From contig CAJQUW010015346.1 in assembly GCA_907163375.1 (NCBI GenBank), positions 1-64,000 on the forward strand: a stretch of 64,000 bases of DNA. The letters are read 5' to 3'. Below, in pieces: positions 13,601 through 26,997 of the stretch; the first letter of the stretch is position 1, and every line of letters begins with the position of its first letter. Made by a program: the position numbers and the translations under genes. The DNA is from Prostheceraeus crozeri. Taxonomy: Eukaryota; Platyhelminthes; Polycladida; Euryleptidae. The notes beneath the pieces were generated by a model. It ran no database searches. It saw nothing but the letters and a program-made list of their open reading frames with translations, and was not told the origin of the DNA.

Positions 13601-14890
13601 AGTTCTGTACAAAACCGATGAGTTTGATGGTCAGACAGGAAGTGCTGTACAAGTGTAAGGATGCTGTATACACTCGTAAGCATTCTAAAACGATAGGATA
13701 AAAGGCGAACAATTTCATAATAGCTGGACCTGCCGTTTGCCTATTGATAGGTTTAATAGGTTTATATGTTTACCTGGAAATGAGAGACAATAATCGCCGC
13801 TGGTCTACACGTCTGCATGTACATTCCGCATATTCCATAGTCAACATCAGAAAGCGCAAAGAACATGTGTTACATCATAGCATCTTGACGCGGCAGTTTT
13901 AGAGTTACGTAAGATAATCAGGCCACTGATGCGTCAGCCGAAAATGTATTGAAATGCACCTAGCTGATTCAATCGAATGTGCCATTTTAACTGTAACTAA
14001 GATTCATTGCCCCATCGTGGAATGCAGTGAACATTCTCCAAAACTCAAATATCACATTATGGATTTGCCCTTCTTCATTGTAATCATGGTGAATCTCGTT
14101 ATTCTATTGTTTTTAGCTGATTGGATTATAGAATGTCTCTGTATGTCCTCCTTGCTTTGCGTAGCGTAGCGTCACCATTTATTCTTTTAGGATTTTTTCC
14201 TGTGTTTACACATGCTATGTAAGTCCATGTTTTACATTATATTGATCAGAGATTTAGAAGAAAAGCCATTCTTCTTGAGCTATTGGATGACTTCAGTAGG
14301 ATCTCAGGTAGATAGAAAAATCTTAGAAATCCTCTAGCGCCTTGCGACCTCAGACTTCTATGATTTTATTGCCGTGTTGAGTTCCTCGAATATACATGAT
14401 GATGCGTGGTCTCAAGTTCAACGTTTCAATTAACAAAGTCATTGGATCTCAAGCAACCACCATCAATCAGTCAACATTACAATTTATAGATTGACCAGCA
14501 GTTTCCTGTCTTATCTGCATGACATGCATCTTCGGAAGTTTGTTGATTACATGCCACAGTTGAGAAACATGTAATCAATTGTGAGAAACACAAGCAATTA
14601 TTTTCCGCATGATGCAAAAGGGGAATTTCATAACATGCCTAACATGCATCATTATTGCTTTGAATGTCAACGTATTATGCAAAGATTATGATCATCGTCT
14701 GAATTTAAGGTCACGGACGTGGTCATGCATTAGTCTCAAGGTAATAGCAACTATGATTCAATTCCTGTCCTTTAAATAGATTTTCAGCATGACATTGAAG
14801 TTCTGTGCATTTAAAAAGTGGTTCTTGCACTGACAATCTATGTATTGGATGCATTGAGATATCATTGCAGTTCATCGCACTACACTTTTC
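10700..14890. other. Long non-coding stretch
   Basis: No gene recognised. A slightly GC-richer patch at 12400-12970 holds overlapping frames on both strands with no known domain. It could be a worn exon but nothing supports a call. A perfect hairpin at 11585-11630 is listed separately. Confidence 0.5.
11585..11630. repeat. Perfect hairpin, 17-bp stem
   Basis: TAATGCATTTGTTGGTA (11585-11601) and its exact reverse complement (11614-11630) are separated by 12 nt. Confidence 0.9.
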
Positions 14891-14898
14891 CATTACTT

Positions 14899-15090
14899 TT
14901 TCAGATATTTCCAAATGAATTTCAGACACTTCCAGATGAAGATTTCTCCGATTGAATTTCAGATATCTATCAAAAATCTCAACTTTGAACATATCTGAAA
15001 TTCAATTGGAGAGATCTGCCATCCATCTGGAAATGTCTGAAATTCATTTGAAGGATCTGAAATCGATTTAGAAATATCTGAAATAGACAT
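14899..15090. repeat. Inverted repeat built of TTTCAGATAT-type motifs
   Basis: The left part repeats GAATTTCAGA-type motifs and the right part repeats the complement (TCTGAAATTC). The two halves fold on each other over roughly 70-90 bp with mismatches around a centre near 14985. It looks like a decayed short tandem array with an inverted partner. Confidence 0.65.
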
Positions 15091-15469
15091 GAAAAAGGTG
15101 TATTGCAAGAACTCAATATCATGCAGGAAAAAGAATACCTCATAGCTTATTATATTTCACTCTTGATAGCTGTGGAGGTCATAGAAATAATTGAAATGAG
15201 TTTGAAATGCATTATTGCCCGGCATTGGAGGGTATATAATGCACCATTATATGCCCGCCAATTTCACATAGAATTTTCACCGTACCAGATAGCCATGAAC
15301 CGTCGTCCGCCACTCCAGCTTGAGAATCCATTATTGAATGAATTGGTTAATGGATATTTCAAATCATTTTTAGATAGAAATCTGAACTTCAAATCAATTC
15401 ACATTTGCAAACATTCATAGACTTTCAAACTTTTCATGAATTAAAATCTATTGTGCGTAATTGAGCTAT

Positions 15470-15865
15470 GGTACTATGTGGGAAAAGGAAGGCAACAATG
15501 CATCTCGCAATGATGATTTTTCTATTCATGCATGTGAAAGACAGTTTTGAAATCTCAATCAGCGTATATCTACATGTGTATTCATAGCACTGTTGCCCGC
15601 TTTTTTCCTACATTGTTGCCCTCAAAAATCCATGGTAATGTTATATTGAGAGAGCAAACTTTCACTTATTGAAGACTTCAATAAAGTCAATCAAAGATTT
15701 CTTCATCTCTCCATTATCTGTGACTAACAGTGACCAAGAATTGCAATATTCATAGACTTCTCAAGAGTTACATACAATAGTATTATATCATGGATTTTGC
15801 GGGCAGAAATATGTCTGACATTACTGCCCTAAAAATCCATGATATAATGCTACATTGTACCTTCA
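15470..15865. repeat. Cluster of short inverted repeats
   Basis: AGTATTATATCATGGATTTT near 15778 pairs with AAAATCCATGATATAATGCT near 15833, making a stem of about 30 bp with mismatches. A related AAAAATCCATGGTAATGTTA lies near 15624. GGGAAAAGGAAGGCAACAATG near 15481 is opposed by a similar complement near 15590. These look like fragments of one small palindromic element. Confidence 0.55.
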
Positions 15866-16065
15866 CCTGTAATTGAGGTCACTGTCGATCCATGTTACAC
15901 GATCAACGCTTCGTGTTTCGTGTTTCAAATAACATAAACAGTTCGTTCAATGACGGTGGAAGCACTGAAAGCTATGCGGTAATAAACATATCTAAATCTC
16001 CTTGATTCCAACTATGATTCATTCAGGGAACCTAGTTATCTGCGCTGCGCCTGACATATGTATAG

Positions 16066-16163
16066 GATATCAAACGATATTTGAAAGCATTATCAACATA
16101 ACAAACGACGGCCGCAGGCCGGAGTTTGTAATAGGATAATGCTTGAAAATATCGTATGATATC
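16066..16163. repeat. Imperfect hairpin with GC-rich loop
   Basis: GATATCAAACGATATTTGA... pairs with ...GAAAATATCGTATGATATC over about 29 bp (three mismatches). The centre carries a second small palindrome GGCCGCAGGCC flanked by CAAAC/GTTTG. A MITE core or a cruciform-prone site is possible. Confidence 0.7.
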
Positions 16164-16988
16164 TATCATAACGCATATAGTGTGATATCTGATGGTTTCC
16201 GTTTGTTATGTACATAATACACGGAATATATCAGGCAATAGCCATAGATTTCTTAAAGCTATAGAAATCCATGCAGAAGTCCATGGAAATATTCAGATCA
16301 ATTCATTTCCATTCGAGTCATTTAGCGCTTGAAGACGGCGTGAATTTCCACCAATTGTGTTTATAGCCTACCACTACATTAATGGTGTCAAATTGCAGTT
16401 TTCTAACTTACTACTCAGATCCTAATGACGGGCATGAAAAGCAAGAAAATTTTGAACCTCGACATTCTTGAAATATAGCATGACATATTATCATTTTCAA
16501 GACAGCATGACTCAAGCTTGATAAAATGCATATGGTTCAATGGTCCGTCTAATTCTGATGGCATTCAAAGTTTGTCAACTAAAAATTGTGCATTTTATGA
16601 CTTCCTCTCTGAAGAAGAATGAGTGAACTTATAGCAGCATCAAGGATCAAATATGACCTTCGGGATTGCTAAATGATTGAAGAGATTTCTGTGCCATTTA
16701 ATCAATACACAAGACAGAAATCGGGAAATATTGCTGTTGCAGGTCATGGAGCACAACATACCACCAAGCAAATTCCGCACAGGGTATCATGGCAGTGGCA
16801 GATACAGTAAGCGCTCAATTAAGATGGAATTCGTCGATGGACCCTATAATACATAGGAAACAAACAAGCCTCCAATCCAAGCTACCATTTCGCAAAATTT
16901 TGAAGCAATTCTTTCATGTGCTTATGGCAAAAGACATTTTCCGTTCAACCCCATCTCTTCAAACTCTGTATATATGATATTTACGGGG

Positions 16989-17330
16989 TCTTGCTGATGT
17001 GTTGAATAACATAAACATCAGCTAAAACAAGTAAATGAGTCACGATAATCAACCGCTCCTGAATAAACTCTTTCTGATGTCATGAATAAATGGAGACAAT
17101 CAAAAGCTCGAAAAAGCTGTTGAATATCTCTTTCTGATCTGTTAAATAAGAAGCTTCCGGTTAAAACATCATAAAATTAGAGATGTGACGTCAGAGGGAA
17201 ATCTCGATGACGAAACAAATGCTGAGGTGTTGATTAAGCGTCTTTCTGATGTGATGATTAATCAGGTATTGATTAAACGAAAGCTTTGACATAAACAGTA
17301 GGTCTTTCTGGTGTCTTGTATAATAGGTGC
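16989..17330. repeat. Dispersed direct repeats of TCTTTCTGATGTGATGAATAA type
   Basis: Five variants of a roughly 21-bp motif begin at about 16989, 17068, 17128, 17240 and 17303, spaced 60-112 bp, all in one orientation. They lie just upstream of the Harbinger transposase remnant and could be its subterminal repeats, but no matching set was found at the other end. Confidence 0.6.
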
Positions 17331-17423
17331 TGCATATCTCCTACATAATCAACACCTATTCTGTCCATATGAAAAGTTATTCCTGAGTGATAGCAGGAAT
17401 AAGAAGCCAATCGACTCTTTGAT

Positions 17424-19614
17424 GTGGTTGAAGGAGGTAAACTTCAGCGGATTCACTCATCGGTAGTGCCAAAAACGGAAGCAGGAACAAAATGGATTAT
17501 TTGGATTACGTTGCAGATTCAAGGACAGAATCAAGGATCACAGCGAACACGCCTACGACGCATTGATCCACTTGTGTTTTATGATGACAACGAATTCCGT
17601 GATCGATTTCGAATGACTTGTGATTTCGAATTGTGTGATAGCTTTGCACAATGAAATTTCAGAATCACTGGGAAAACAGCATTCGGGTGATATCTCAATT
17701 TCGCCGATGCTCCAAATTTTGGTGGCATTGCGATTCTATGCTGATGGCAGTTTTCTACGAGCAGTTGGAGATATTTTCAACATTATTGATGCTAGTGTCA
17801 GTCGTACACTGCATTCTGTAACAATGCCTATCTGCCTTCTTACAGATAGATATATATCATTTCCGTCTAATCAACAGCAGCGAATTGATTTCAAACGAGC
17901 ATTCTACCAGATTGACGACTTTCCAGGTGAGTTTGAATTGTTCATTACGAATGATCAATACTTTTTTAGGAAGCATTCATGCAATATTTGCGGTGCTTTA
18001 AAGTCATCATAAATGGCCTACAAGACCACTGTTCATTGCAGAGATGATGCCTGGGTCTGGGTCCAAGGGTCATGGGTCCAGTTTGGGTCTGGGTCTGAGA
18101 TTTGGACTCAAGTATAAATTCTGGTTCATTAATGGTACTAATGTTGTAAATGTCATAGAAGCATGTTTAAAGAGATTCTAACAAAGTGACTAAATGGTTA
18201 GTGGACGAACAGAGGACGATTATTTGCTAGCCTTTTAAACTTCCTTGACTTTAGCAGCCCCACTATGGTCAACTGAGTTGTCCAAGACACTCGATTAAAA
18301 CCCAGCTAGCTGAGTTTGTAATTAGCTCATGAACTCTGTTAAAGCTCAGCAAAAATTTTGGTTAAACTCAGTTAATTTGGTTACATAAATTTTATGAAAA
18401 GTACCAAAAAGCTGTCGGATTGTAGTTTTGAGCAACATGCATCTCAATAAGGAATCTCTTGGTAGACGAAAGCGGGCCTATTTGATGTTGTTCAATCGTG
18501 TTGTCAATAGTGTTCCCTTTAACTGAATATGTTTATTTATGCTGCTATGTTTTTGCTGCATAGGGATTTAGACAACTATACCATTATTGAATTAGTCTTG
18601 ATGCTGAAATATAAATTGTCAATCTTATTAAATTTGAAGATCAAACTTTTACAGAAGGTTCATTACTATATTTGACTCATGTTTGGCTCGGATATGATGC
18701 AATAATATCTTAGTACGCACACAAAAGTACATGTTTTTGCGAAGTAATATAGAACAGTACCAACAATTATTCACCCGGCAGCACTGTCCATATTTGCCGG
18801 CTACATACATGTAGATGCAGGCTAGGCTACTGCATAATATTGCTTGAACGATTGTGTCAAGTGATATACAAATGCTGACCCCCAAAAACATCTACATGAA
18901 TTACGTTGCATGTCACGACGCAGGCTTAGAACAATCAGAACGACATAGAACGATTAGGCTATTAAGTAGGTCCATTGCATCATTTCATCTTTGTTTTAGG
19001 GGTGACGTACCACGTACCAAGTGGGAGGTCTCACGTACCAATAATCAAGCCTTCAACACTGGACTACGAGGAGTACAGAAATCGCAAGTTTCTTCTCAAT
19101 CAACGTGCAGGCTGTCACCACACCCGATTTGATGTTTTCGAACATAGTTTCACGCTGGAAGGGATCGACTGATGATGCTAGGATTTGGATGAATCGTGGA
19201 TTACATGCAATGATAGAAACTGAACCATCTGATGGATGCTTGTTAGGGGATAATGGATACGGTTGTTCAAACAATCTTTTGACCCCGATATTGAATCCGG
19301 CTACACAAGCAGAAATGCGATATAACAAGGCGCACATATCAACAAGAAATACAATCGAACGACTTTTTGGCATCTGGAAGAGTAGATTTCAGTGTTTGCG
19401 AAATATGTTGAGATTTCGCTCGACGAAATGCTGTCGCATAATTGTGGCAACTGCTGTACTACATAATTTCATAAAAATACACAGAGATCCTGACATTTCC
19501 GATGTGTTTAGTGATCCCCTTGAAGGTGACATTCTTGATTTAGGCATGAATGAAGGCTCATCACAAACATTTCGACGTCGGCAGCAAGTCATCCAAACAT
19601 TGTTCTCCCATTAG
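17424..19614 (+). pseudogene. Harbinger transposase (HARBI1-like), decayed, two exons
   Basis: Exon 1 shows RIDPLVFYDDNEFRDRFRM and, in another frame, ILVALRFYADGSF and VGDIFNIIDASVSRTLH, the classic N-terminal half. A splice donor follows FP at 17926 and an acceptor lies at 18999; joining them in phase gives FPGV, where the family has FPGVIGAIDGTH. Exon 2 carries HVPIIKPS, EYRNRK, GSTDDARIW (second acid), LLGDNGYG and NTIERLFGIWKSRF (Glu). The first catalytic Asp of the GAIDGTH motif is not present in exon 2. Frames change near 17645 and near 19090, so the gene is dead. HARBI1-type proteins cut and paste DNA together with a Myb-like partner. Confidence 0.88.
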
Positions 19615-19957
19615 TTTATTGTACGGTAACTGTTGTCATATTTGTTAAAATTTAATCGATGCTTACTTCTGGAAATTCACTGTGTATTTTACATGTGCAT
19701 TATACTATGCTACCTTGTAGGCCCATGCATTGTATATTTACTGCTTACTTGTTTTAAGAATCATGCATGCATGAATAACAAACGCGTTGCAGACAGTCGC
19801 TTCATCATTTATAATTTTTGAAGTGAAGCCAGTCCCATAACCAGCATTATCTGTCACTGAATTTCATTTGATCTAAACAAGGCAAAGTAAAGGACTTTCA
19901 AAGCAGCATGCTTCCATGTCGTACAAAATTTTATTCACAATTTTACATGGAATGATC

Positions 19958-21529
19958 TCAAGAGCGATCCACGTCGCAATCGTAGTTCACATATTTTTCC
20001 TTGAGGCAATTGAGTGCACAGATACTTGCTTCACTCTCCTGAACTTTCAACTTCAACTCTAGCTCCTTCATTTCATATTCTTTGGACAAAATCTTCATTT
20101 TCATTTCATGTTCTTCTAACAAGTACTTGACTTTCAATTCGTGAAATTCTTTTGCGTAGTCAGGAACATTCTTCTTCCTCTTCTCCCTGACAGTCATAAA
20201 GTTATCATCCTCTTCCTCTGAAAGAAAAGCACACACATATATGATAATGCAAAGCCACTATTTTGGCAAATGCAAAATAATTATCATCGAAATTTGCCAC
20301 ATTGCTTTAAGAAGCTCAGTTAAACTCAGTAATCAGAGTTTGTCAGAAATAAACTCGGTTAGTGCAAGCCTCAGTGTAAACTCGGTTTACCGAGCATTTA
20401 CTGAAACCTTGGTTAAAATTAGTAAAATATTTTGACCAGACTCAATCAAAACTGCTTCTTGCAGTTTCTTAAAAATTTTCGAAAATTGCTGTTTTGGTGC
20501 TGCTGATCGTAAATCCGGCCGGAATCCCAGGACAAACCGGCAAGAACTGATTTGGATATCTACGAGACTCGGTTCCAGTAAAACGCAGCTGTGCCGAGTT
20601 TTATAAACAGTGTTCAACTCAGATGCATAACAGAGTTTTCGACCACGAAATATAGAGCTCAGAGGGCCTACTCGGTAAACTCTGCTAAGTTAAAAATTAA
20701 CACAAGCTGACTCACTCAGCCTGACAACACTGACCTGATGTCAAGTGGTCGTTGTCTTCCACTTCTGTAATCGAATTTTGAGATCCAAGAAGAGACCGCA
20801 CGTTCTCTGATACATGGCTTGGAGGTGGAAGATTGGGAGCTCCTCCTCCCGTTCTGAATCGCTCCTGTCGTTCGCGAGCCATGTCTTTCTAGGTTGATGC
20901 CTTCAGAGTTTTCCATAAGTTCTGAAAAGTTTGCAGGTTGCGTTGAACAGCATGAAAGGAGAAAAGATGACCTACATTGTCCAATCTCTAAGTTAGGAGC
21001 ATTAGGTCGGTGCCTCTATTCTTTCACTTTCTAAATTTTTTTCTAGAGTCAGTTAGAGTCCAGTAGGCCTAGCTCTTAAGTCACCAATCTTTCATGCCAA
21101 GGGGCAACTTGACTTTGTGAATCACTTGCATCACTCTACCACAGACAAAGTCTATACGAAACCAAATAAGCTATGACTATATTTTGACACAATATTATGA
21201 TTCTTAACAAATTTGGGGAAAGAATGGAAGTACCAATAGATCACTTTTGATCAAGTCATGCTGATATGATTAGTAAAGCAATCGCTTACCTTGAGCTGAG
21301 ACTCATCACGCAGTTGAACATTCTCATCCGCAGTGAAGCATTGTGTGATCCTTCTCCATGCATCCCTCTTTCTGTCTCCAGTGTGCGGTGTTTTCCATTT
21401 ATCTTCAATCACAGTGTGATTTTGAATAATTGAAGAAAACAATTCTTTCTCGGCATTAGTAAAGTTAACTCGCTTGTTCATTTTTTCGATGCTTGTGAAC
21501 GTTGAAATTCCAAGCATTGAAGGAATCAC
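19958..21529 (-). CDS. Harbinger partner, Myb/SANT-like DNA-binding protein, three exons
   Basis: Exon 1 (about 21487 down to 21290, from the Met of MNKRVNFTNAEKELFSSI) is a Myb/SANT-like domain with WKTPHTG, AWRRITQCF and ESQLK, ending at a GTAAGC donor. Exon 2 (20888-20735) opens after a CTAG acceptor with KDMARERQERFRTGGGAP, the basic TGGGxP block that follows the Myb domain in this family, and ends at a GTCAGT donor. Exon 3 (20217-19958) follows CTTTCAG and encodes an acidic start and a long coiled coil rich in Lys/Glu, to a stop. All three junctions keep phase. The W-x-NLK segment usual between exons 1 and 2 was not found, so a short exon may be missing. In the family this protein helps the transposase bind DNA and enter the nucleus. 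Confidence 0.75.
20300..20715. repeat. Repeated ACTCAGTTAAACT-type motif inside the intron
   Basis: Variants of CTCAGTTAAACTCAG, ACTCGGTTTACC and their complements recur through this intron of the minus-strand gene and again at 18305-18385 in the intron of the transposase. The right part roughly mirrors the left, which suggests a worn small inverted-repeat element inserted in both introns. Confidence 0.4.
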
Positions 21530-21599
21530 AAGGCAGGATTTCTCAGCCAGGCAGCTGACATCGCAGTGCGCATTTTAAACAATATAATTAACACTGTTT

Positions 21600-22400
21600 T
21601 CTTAACATTTTTTTTATTGGTTATACCATTTCAGTATTTCACACATATATTTTAGTTTGTTTTGGATGTATCCGTCTTTTGCGGTTGTTTTGTTTTTGTT
21701 TTTTACTATTACTATCAGTATTACTTATTACTACACATATCATTACTGTATTGATTTTAGAATGCCAGCCGCATATAAGTTTATGCGGGGCCCCGCCCGC
21801 CTGGGCTTGAGCGTTCAGGTAGAGGGGCCGAAACGCAACCAGGCGGGTACCTGCTGACGACTGGCTATTGTTTTATTTGTTTTAACGTTTTTTTTTATCG
21901 CTAACTACCCTAGTGTGATGAATGGACTGTGTCGGTTACTGGTCTCCATGGGGTTGACATGGTGATTACTAAGTGTCTATTTATATATAAGTTCCTAATC
22001 AATCGAGCCTGAAACTTTGACCAAGGAGATCACTTGTTAAGCGGCCTTGTACGATCTCGTACACTTAAGGGTGAAGTCCAGCCCGTATAGCGCTATGTTA
22101 TGGACCCCCGGGTAGGTCCGCCCGGCACGCAATCAGATCCGTCAAGTCTTTGTGCTTAAAGACCTTCATGCATTCATGCATTTGTCGAGGATCACAAGTC
22201 AGAGGACCATTAGGGGTAAGGTCCAGCCCCGCTTTAGAAGCGCTGAGTGAAAAATGGACTAGTGGGAAGGTCCTCCACACCGATCTCGTCAAGTTTGGCT
22301 CTAAAATGTAGTCCTAGGATAGTCAAAAGTTTGACGCGCCTTGAACGTTTAATGTCTGCCGGTGGGAACGCACCACCTGTCCTCTTAAGGACAAACCTTA
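21600..22400. repeat. GC-rich patch with adjacent hairpins and a 145-bp tandem duplication
   Basis: CCGCATA/TATGCGG (21769-21788) and CCCGCCTGG/CCAGGCGGG (21796-21847) form two neighbouring hairpins in a local GC-rich island. Downstream, blocks GTCCAGCC..GCGCT..TGGAC and CCGTCAAGT recur at a shift of about 144-148 bp (about 22045-22190 against 22190-22335), an imperfect tandem duplication. A minus-strand frame (22098-22292) crosses it but matches no domain I know. This may be part of an unidentified retroelement or a structured RNA. Confidence 0.5.
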
Positions 22401-22529
22401 AGTCTTATTAACTATAAGTTTATTAAAATTATGAAACATGTAGACGTCGTTATGGGAATGTCCCAGCTTCAAGAGCTGTTGTATATAATACCTAACCTAT
22501 TCATCACATCTGCAAGACCCCGTTAGTCA

Positions 22530-23460
22530 TCTAAGAATTCATGAAAAACTCCGTGTGATATTTTTTCACATAATACACTGAGATCATTGGAAGACCACAT
22601 ATCTGCACTAAACTATGCGTTATACATGTATATCAAGCGAAGCGCCGATAACTAGGGTTATCTAGATTCATTAAAGAAGAATTGACATAGATATCATTTA
22701 GAATGCCTGTTGACATGACATAGATTGAGAACGATCAATTTGACATAGATATTTCTTCATCGATAATTCGAGCTAAGAGAGTAAATTGCTCTTTGATAAT
22801 TCTCTCATCTTATCTAACAGAAACAAACTGCATTAATCAGCTTTACAGTCTATTCCTCCTTGCCTCAAGGAAGAAGTAAAGTCGGCGCCAACAACACATG
22901 TAGGTTCTTCTCAGACTGTAGATGGAGGTGGGTAGACGGTTGCTTTCACCGCTTTCATTTGCGCTAATCCATGTTCCAGCATATCCGGATCACAATTCTA
23001 GAGCAACTTCAAAACTAACAGATAATGGAAAATTCAGGAAGCTATCTTCTTATTTCATTCGGCAACAGAGAGAGATGTCTCCCATTCGCCCTCTCTCTAC
23101 GGATCATTGCGGAGCGGATATCTGTCACAGTATCTAAACTGCTTTTATGGGAATTAAACGCCTCGGGAGAGAAACGACTCTTAGAATGACGTCAGCACTA
23201 AGAGAAGTAGCAAAGATTCCTTAATGGAGCGGGCAGGAAGAGGTTGACCTTGACCTGTGATAAACAATGAGTTTCAAGGGAGAGTGGCGAATATTGCTTG
23301 AAAGGATCAAGAAGCGAAGAGGAATCAGTTAATAAGCGATTAGAGGCATGACGGAAGCTTCACAATCAGGTAAATTGCCGAGGAAGAGAAATTTGATGTT
23401 TCTGCGCAGTCAACAGTCCTCAACTGCGGGACGTTTGAGTGAAGCAGATGAATGATCACC
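22530..23460. other. Non-coding stretch, nothing recognised
   Basis: Ordinary sequence with one short plus frame at 22922-23137 that shows no domain. Confidence 0.5.
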
Positions 23461-23465
23461 ATGGA

Positions 23466-24010
23466 AATGTCTTGCAGATGAAGATATCTTCTTGACGAAG
23501 ATATCCTGCAGATGGAGATAGCCTCTCTACCCGGAGATATTCTCTAGACGGAGATATCTTACAGATTGACATGTCCTCCAGTCGTAGATATCTATAAGAC
23601 GGAGACATCTTGTCGGAGACGTCTTGTTGAAGATATCCTCTTGTCGCAGATATCCTGCAGATGACCTCTATACGAAGATGTCCTCGAGATGGAACTGTTG
23701 TCTAGGCCGAGATGTCCCCTGGACAGAGATATCTTCCTGTTGGAGATATCCCCTAGACGAAGATATCCTGCAAATTGAGATATCTTATTGACTTAGATAT
23801 CCTCTTGGCGATGATATCTTCAAGGCGGAGATATCCTTTAGACGGAGATGTCTTCTTGTCGGAGATATCCTGCAGTTTGCGATATTTTCTTCGCAAAGAC
23901 ATTCTCTAGACGGAGATATTCTATAGTTGGAGATATTCTGTATACGGAGATATCTACTGTATTGAGAAATCTTGAGAATGGAGATATCCTCCAGTGGGCG
24001 AAGTCTTCTC
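23466..24010. repeat. Degenerate minisatellite, unit about 17-18 bp, GGAGATATCCTNTAGAC type
   Basis: About thirty variants of GGAGATATCYTNNNGAC follow each other, most with a GATATC core. The period varies from 15 to 19 bp. Open frames across it (minus 23785-24107) spell repeated IS..R.YL because of the array and are not a gene. Confidence 0.88.
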
Positions 24011-24410
24011 CTGCTTTTACTATTGGTTGCTGGTAATAGATCCATGAACTTTGTTGAGAACTGATGTCATTTTGTCTTTTTCCAATAATCGAAGGTAAAA
24101 GGTACAAAATAGGTTGAGAAACACTGATCTGTCACTGATCTGTGTCGACATATAAAAGAAAGTTCTCTTTAGTCGTTGTCGAAAGAACTCGTGCGTTTAT
24201 TCACGAACCTCCAACTCAAAAGGAAATTTGGCCTTCATGAATATCGCTCGAGCAATGGAGGGAGCAACGGCCCGGGACGATATTCAAGACAGAAGTTGCC
24301 CGTACTAGTCGCCAGCGCTGTATGAAATGCTGTTATTATGGCGAGATGAGCACAGACTGCTCTCCAAAACAATACCTTCGCTGTAGACAGTTCCTGTGTA
24401 AGCAGACCTC

Positions 24411-25136
24411 ACGAAAATTCCTCATGACTTTTCTGAGATTTTTCTCAAACATATATCATCAAATTTCATGAATTTCTAATCAGAATCTCATAAATGTATT
24501 AAGAGATGTTATTTCATACATCTGACTTTATTTTTTATGGCATTTATATGTAGTTATTGAGGTTTCTTAGCCTCGCCACACTGCAGAGCATTCCTACGTC
24601 TTGTCTACTGTATTATCTCAATATTAGCAATAACAGACCATTATCTATCATGATTTGATATTTGACTGTAATTGTATATATGTCTATTTTCAACATCTTA
24701 CTGACATAATGCTAACGTAAAGTCAAATTATTTATTCATCATTTTGAAAAGGTTGTTGCAGATCGCCATGATATATACTACATTTTCGATTTTTGTACTT
24801 TATAAAATAAACTTAGAGATTCTTATCGATTGAATAAGCTTTCTCATGACTCCTTCCTTTCGCGGCTAGCATGTATGCCTTACTACTTATAAACTTTTTT
24901 TCACAAAAAGCTGCATACTCATAATTTTCCCATGAACGAATGATGAGATGTTGTCCTCATCAATCTTCCCATTGCCACTCATTATAATCTCATCAAAGCA
25001 TCATGAGAGCATCATGAATTAAGTACTTTCTTATGAGAATGTCATGAGCATCATGATAACTTCATGAGCTCTTATAAAAATCTCATGAATCCGCATTAAA
25101 TTTCATTAGATTTCATGAACAATTTTCGTGCTGGGT
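24411..25136. mobile_element. Possible non-autonomous TIR element rich in TCATGA
   Basis: CACGAAAATTCCTCATGA at 24411 is mirrored by the complement of CACGAAAATTGTTCATGA at about 25111-25130. The interior has no gene but repeats TCATGAG-type words at both ends. No target duplication was seen, so the class is unknown. Confidence 0.5.
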
Positions 25137-26997
25137 GGGCCACTCTCGAAGTTTGCTCCTCGTGTACTTTGAATAGCCATGTATTCAATACTATATACAA
25201 CAATATAAGGAAATCCATAGAAATAGCAGTTGCTAGAGTTGTGCGGTAAGTTACCCGACGGTAATTTACCAGGCAAGATATTTTCAAATTACCGGGTAAT
25301 TTATTTTGTAATTTTTGTTTTTCAGGAATAAAAGCTCCTTCTGCTTTGCTTTAACTCTTCATTTTATTTTTAACTGATTCCTTGTAATTCTATCTCTATT
25401 TCAAGACCAGTTTCACTTTAAACACGCGTGCAGTTATCGGTTTAGAGCAAATTGAACATTTCTGTCATTCTTGGATAAATTACCGATTCTAATATTCTGG
25501 CTATTATCGTCGAATCTCCATAATTATGAGATACCTGTGACACTAAAAACTTAGTCTTGATGTGCACTGTATGCTATGATTGGTCGGCTGTATTATAGTG
25601 AAGGACTCACATATTTGGAAGGCGCATTACCGGAATTGCTGTAGCTTTTCATCAAAACAATTATATGTAATATCCTTATATGTATGTAGAATCCATCTAT
25701 GTCATCATATCAATCATAATAGGCCTTTATATCTGATGCTATGTCTTGTTATAATTGAAATTTATTTGCTGGTCTATGTGTGATTCCTTCATAGTCTTAT
25801 TCGTGTCAGCTAAACAGTCATTTTATTATTAAAAGCCCACTTATGTTACCAAGATCTAGAAACATGCTATCATCATCTAATGGTACTGTTGACGTTAGAT
25901 AATAAAAATAATAATAGTGTCTTTATTCAGAATGAAAATCACACAGTAACACAGAAATGAAAAGCACGCATTGATAACATAAGCACAATAGAGATAGAAC
26001 ATTGCTGATTAGAGGGCCGTTATACGCATGCAGATTATAAAATAAAAAGTAATGAAAAGAAAAACATTGGTAGTTCAAAAAAAGAGAGTATAAAATCAAC
26101 ATGCATATGAATTATGCAGCTTAATACAAAGAGGAATGAGTGCTCTCGCACGCCGGTGAGTTCTGGTGATCGGAATCTCAAGATGACGTGAGAATGTCAA
26201 TCTTCGAGGTCCGAGCTGGTGAAGATCGTTATGTGGACTTCACACGTCGTGAGACACACTTAGAGCTCTACAGATTCGACGATTTTCTAAATCACCGAGA
26301 TAATCATCAGACAGTCATTACCACAGATGATGCGATGGCACAATCGTTGCAGTTTCGTAAGCAAAGAGCTGATACTTGATGCTTGTTAAGAATTTGCTTC
26401 AATCTATGTAGGCTTACGTAGCGGTACCTGTACAAGTAACTTTGTACATTCCTTTACAAGTCGGTCGTCTAATCTGTTGGCTCAAATAGCCGACCAAATT
26501 TCTACTTATCGCAATCGCATCTGTATCATGAATTTCAGAAAAGTTAGATTAATCGGTTGACTTAAATCCACTATGAGAATGATTTGTAAAAACTACACAA
26601 TCAATGCTACTTGCGAAATTTACAAGAAGTAGGCCTACAGGAATCGCAAAATGCGTAGAGCTTATAGCGATTTGAGCATTTCACATGCACAATCATGCAC
26701 AAAGATGAGTCTCTCCATCTATTGCCGGTATTCCTCCTATGTTGCCGCCTAGATCATCAGTTGTGGCTGTTTGAAAGTCAGTTGTTAAAAATGAAAAATT
26801 GAACAACATTGTACGCGAAAAAATAAACTTCGCGGAAACTTCGTGAAATATTTTGTGTCAACCCTAAGTCCAGTCCATATCAATTCATTATAATAAAATC
26901 AAAGCTTTCCATGACGATCTTAGATTTGTATTACTGTCCGGCTTAAAACGGACGTTAATCACAGTGACATCTGTCTTCCAACGGACCACTAGATTTC

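Larger units (their letters stand above)
17424..21529. mobile_element. PIF/Harbinger DNA transposon, two convergent genes, decayed
   Basis: A plus-strand transposase (17424-19614) and a minus-strand Myb/SANT-like protein (19958-21529) face each other, the layout usual for Harbinger elements. Terminal inverted repeats and the 3-bp target duplication were not found by eye, so the given borders are only those of the coding parts. Confidence 0.75.
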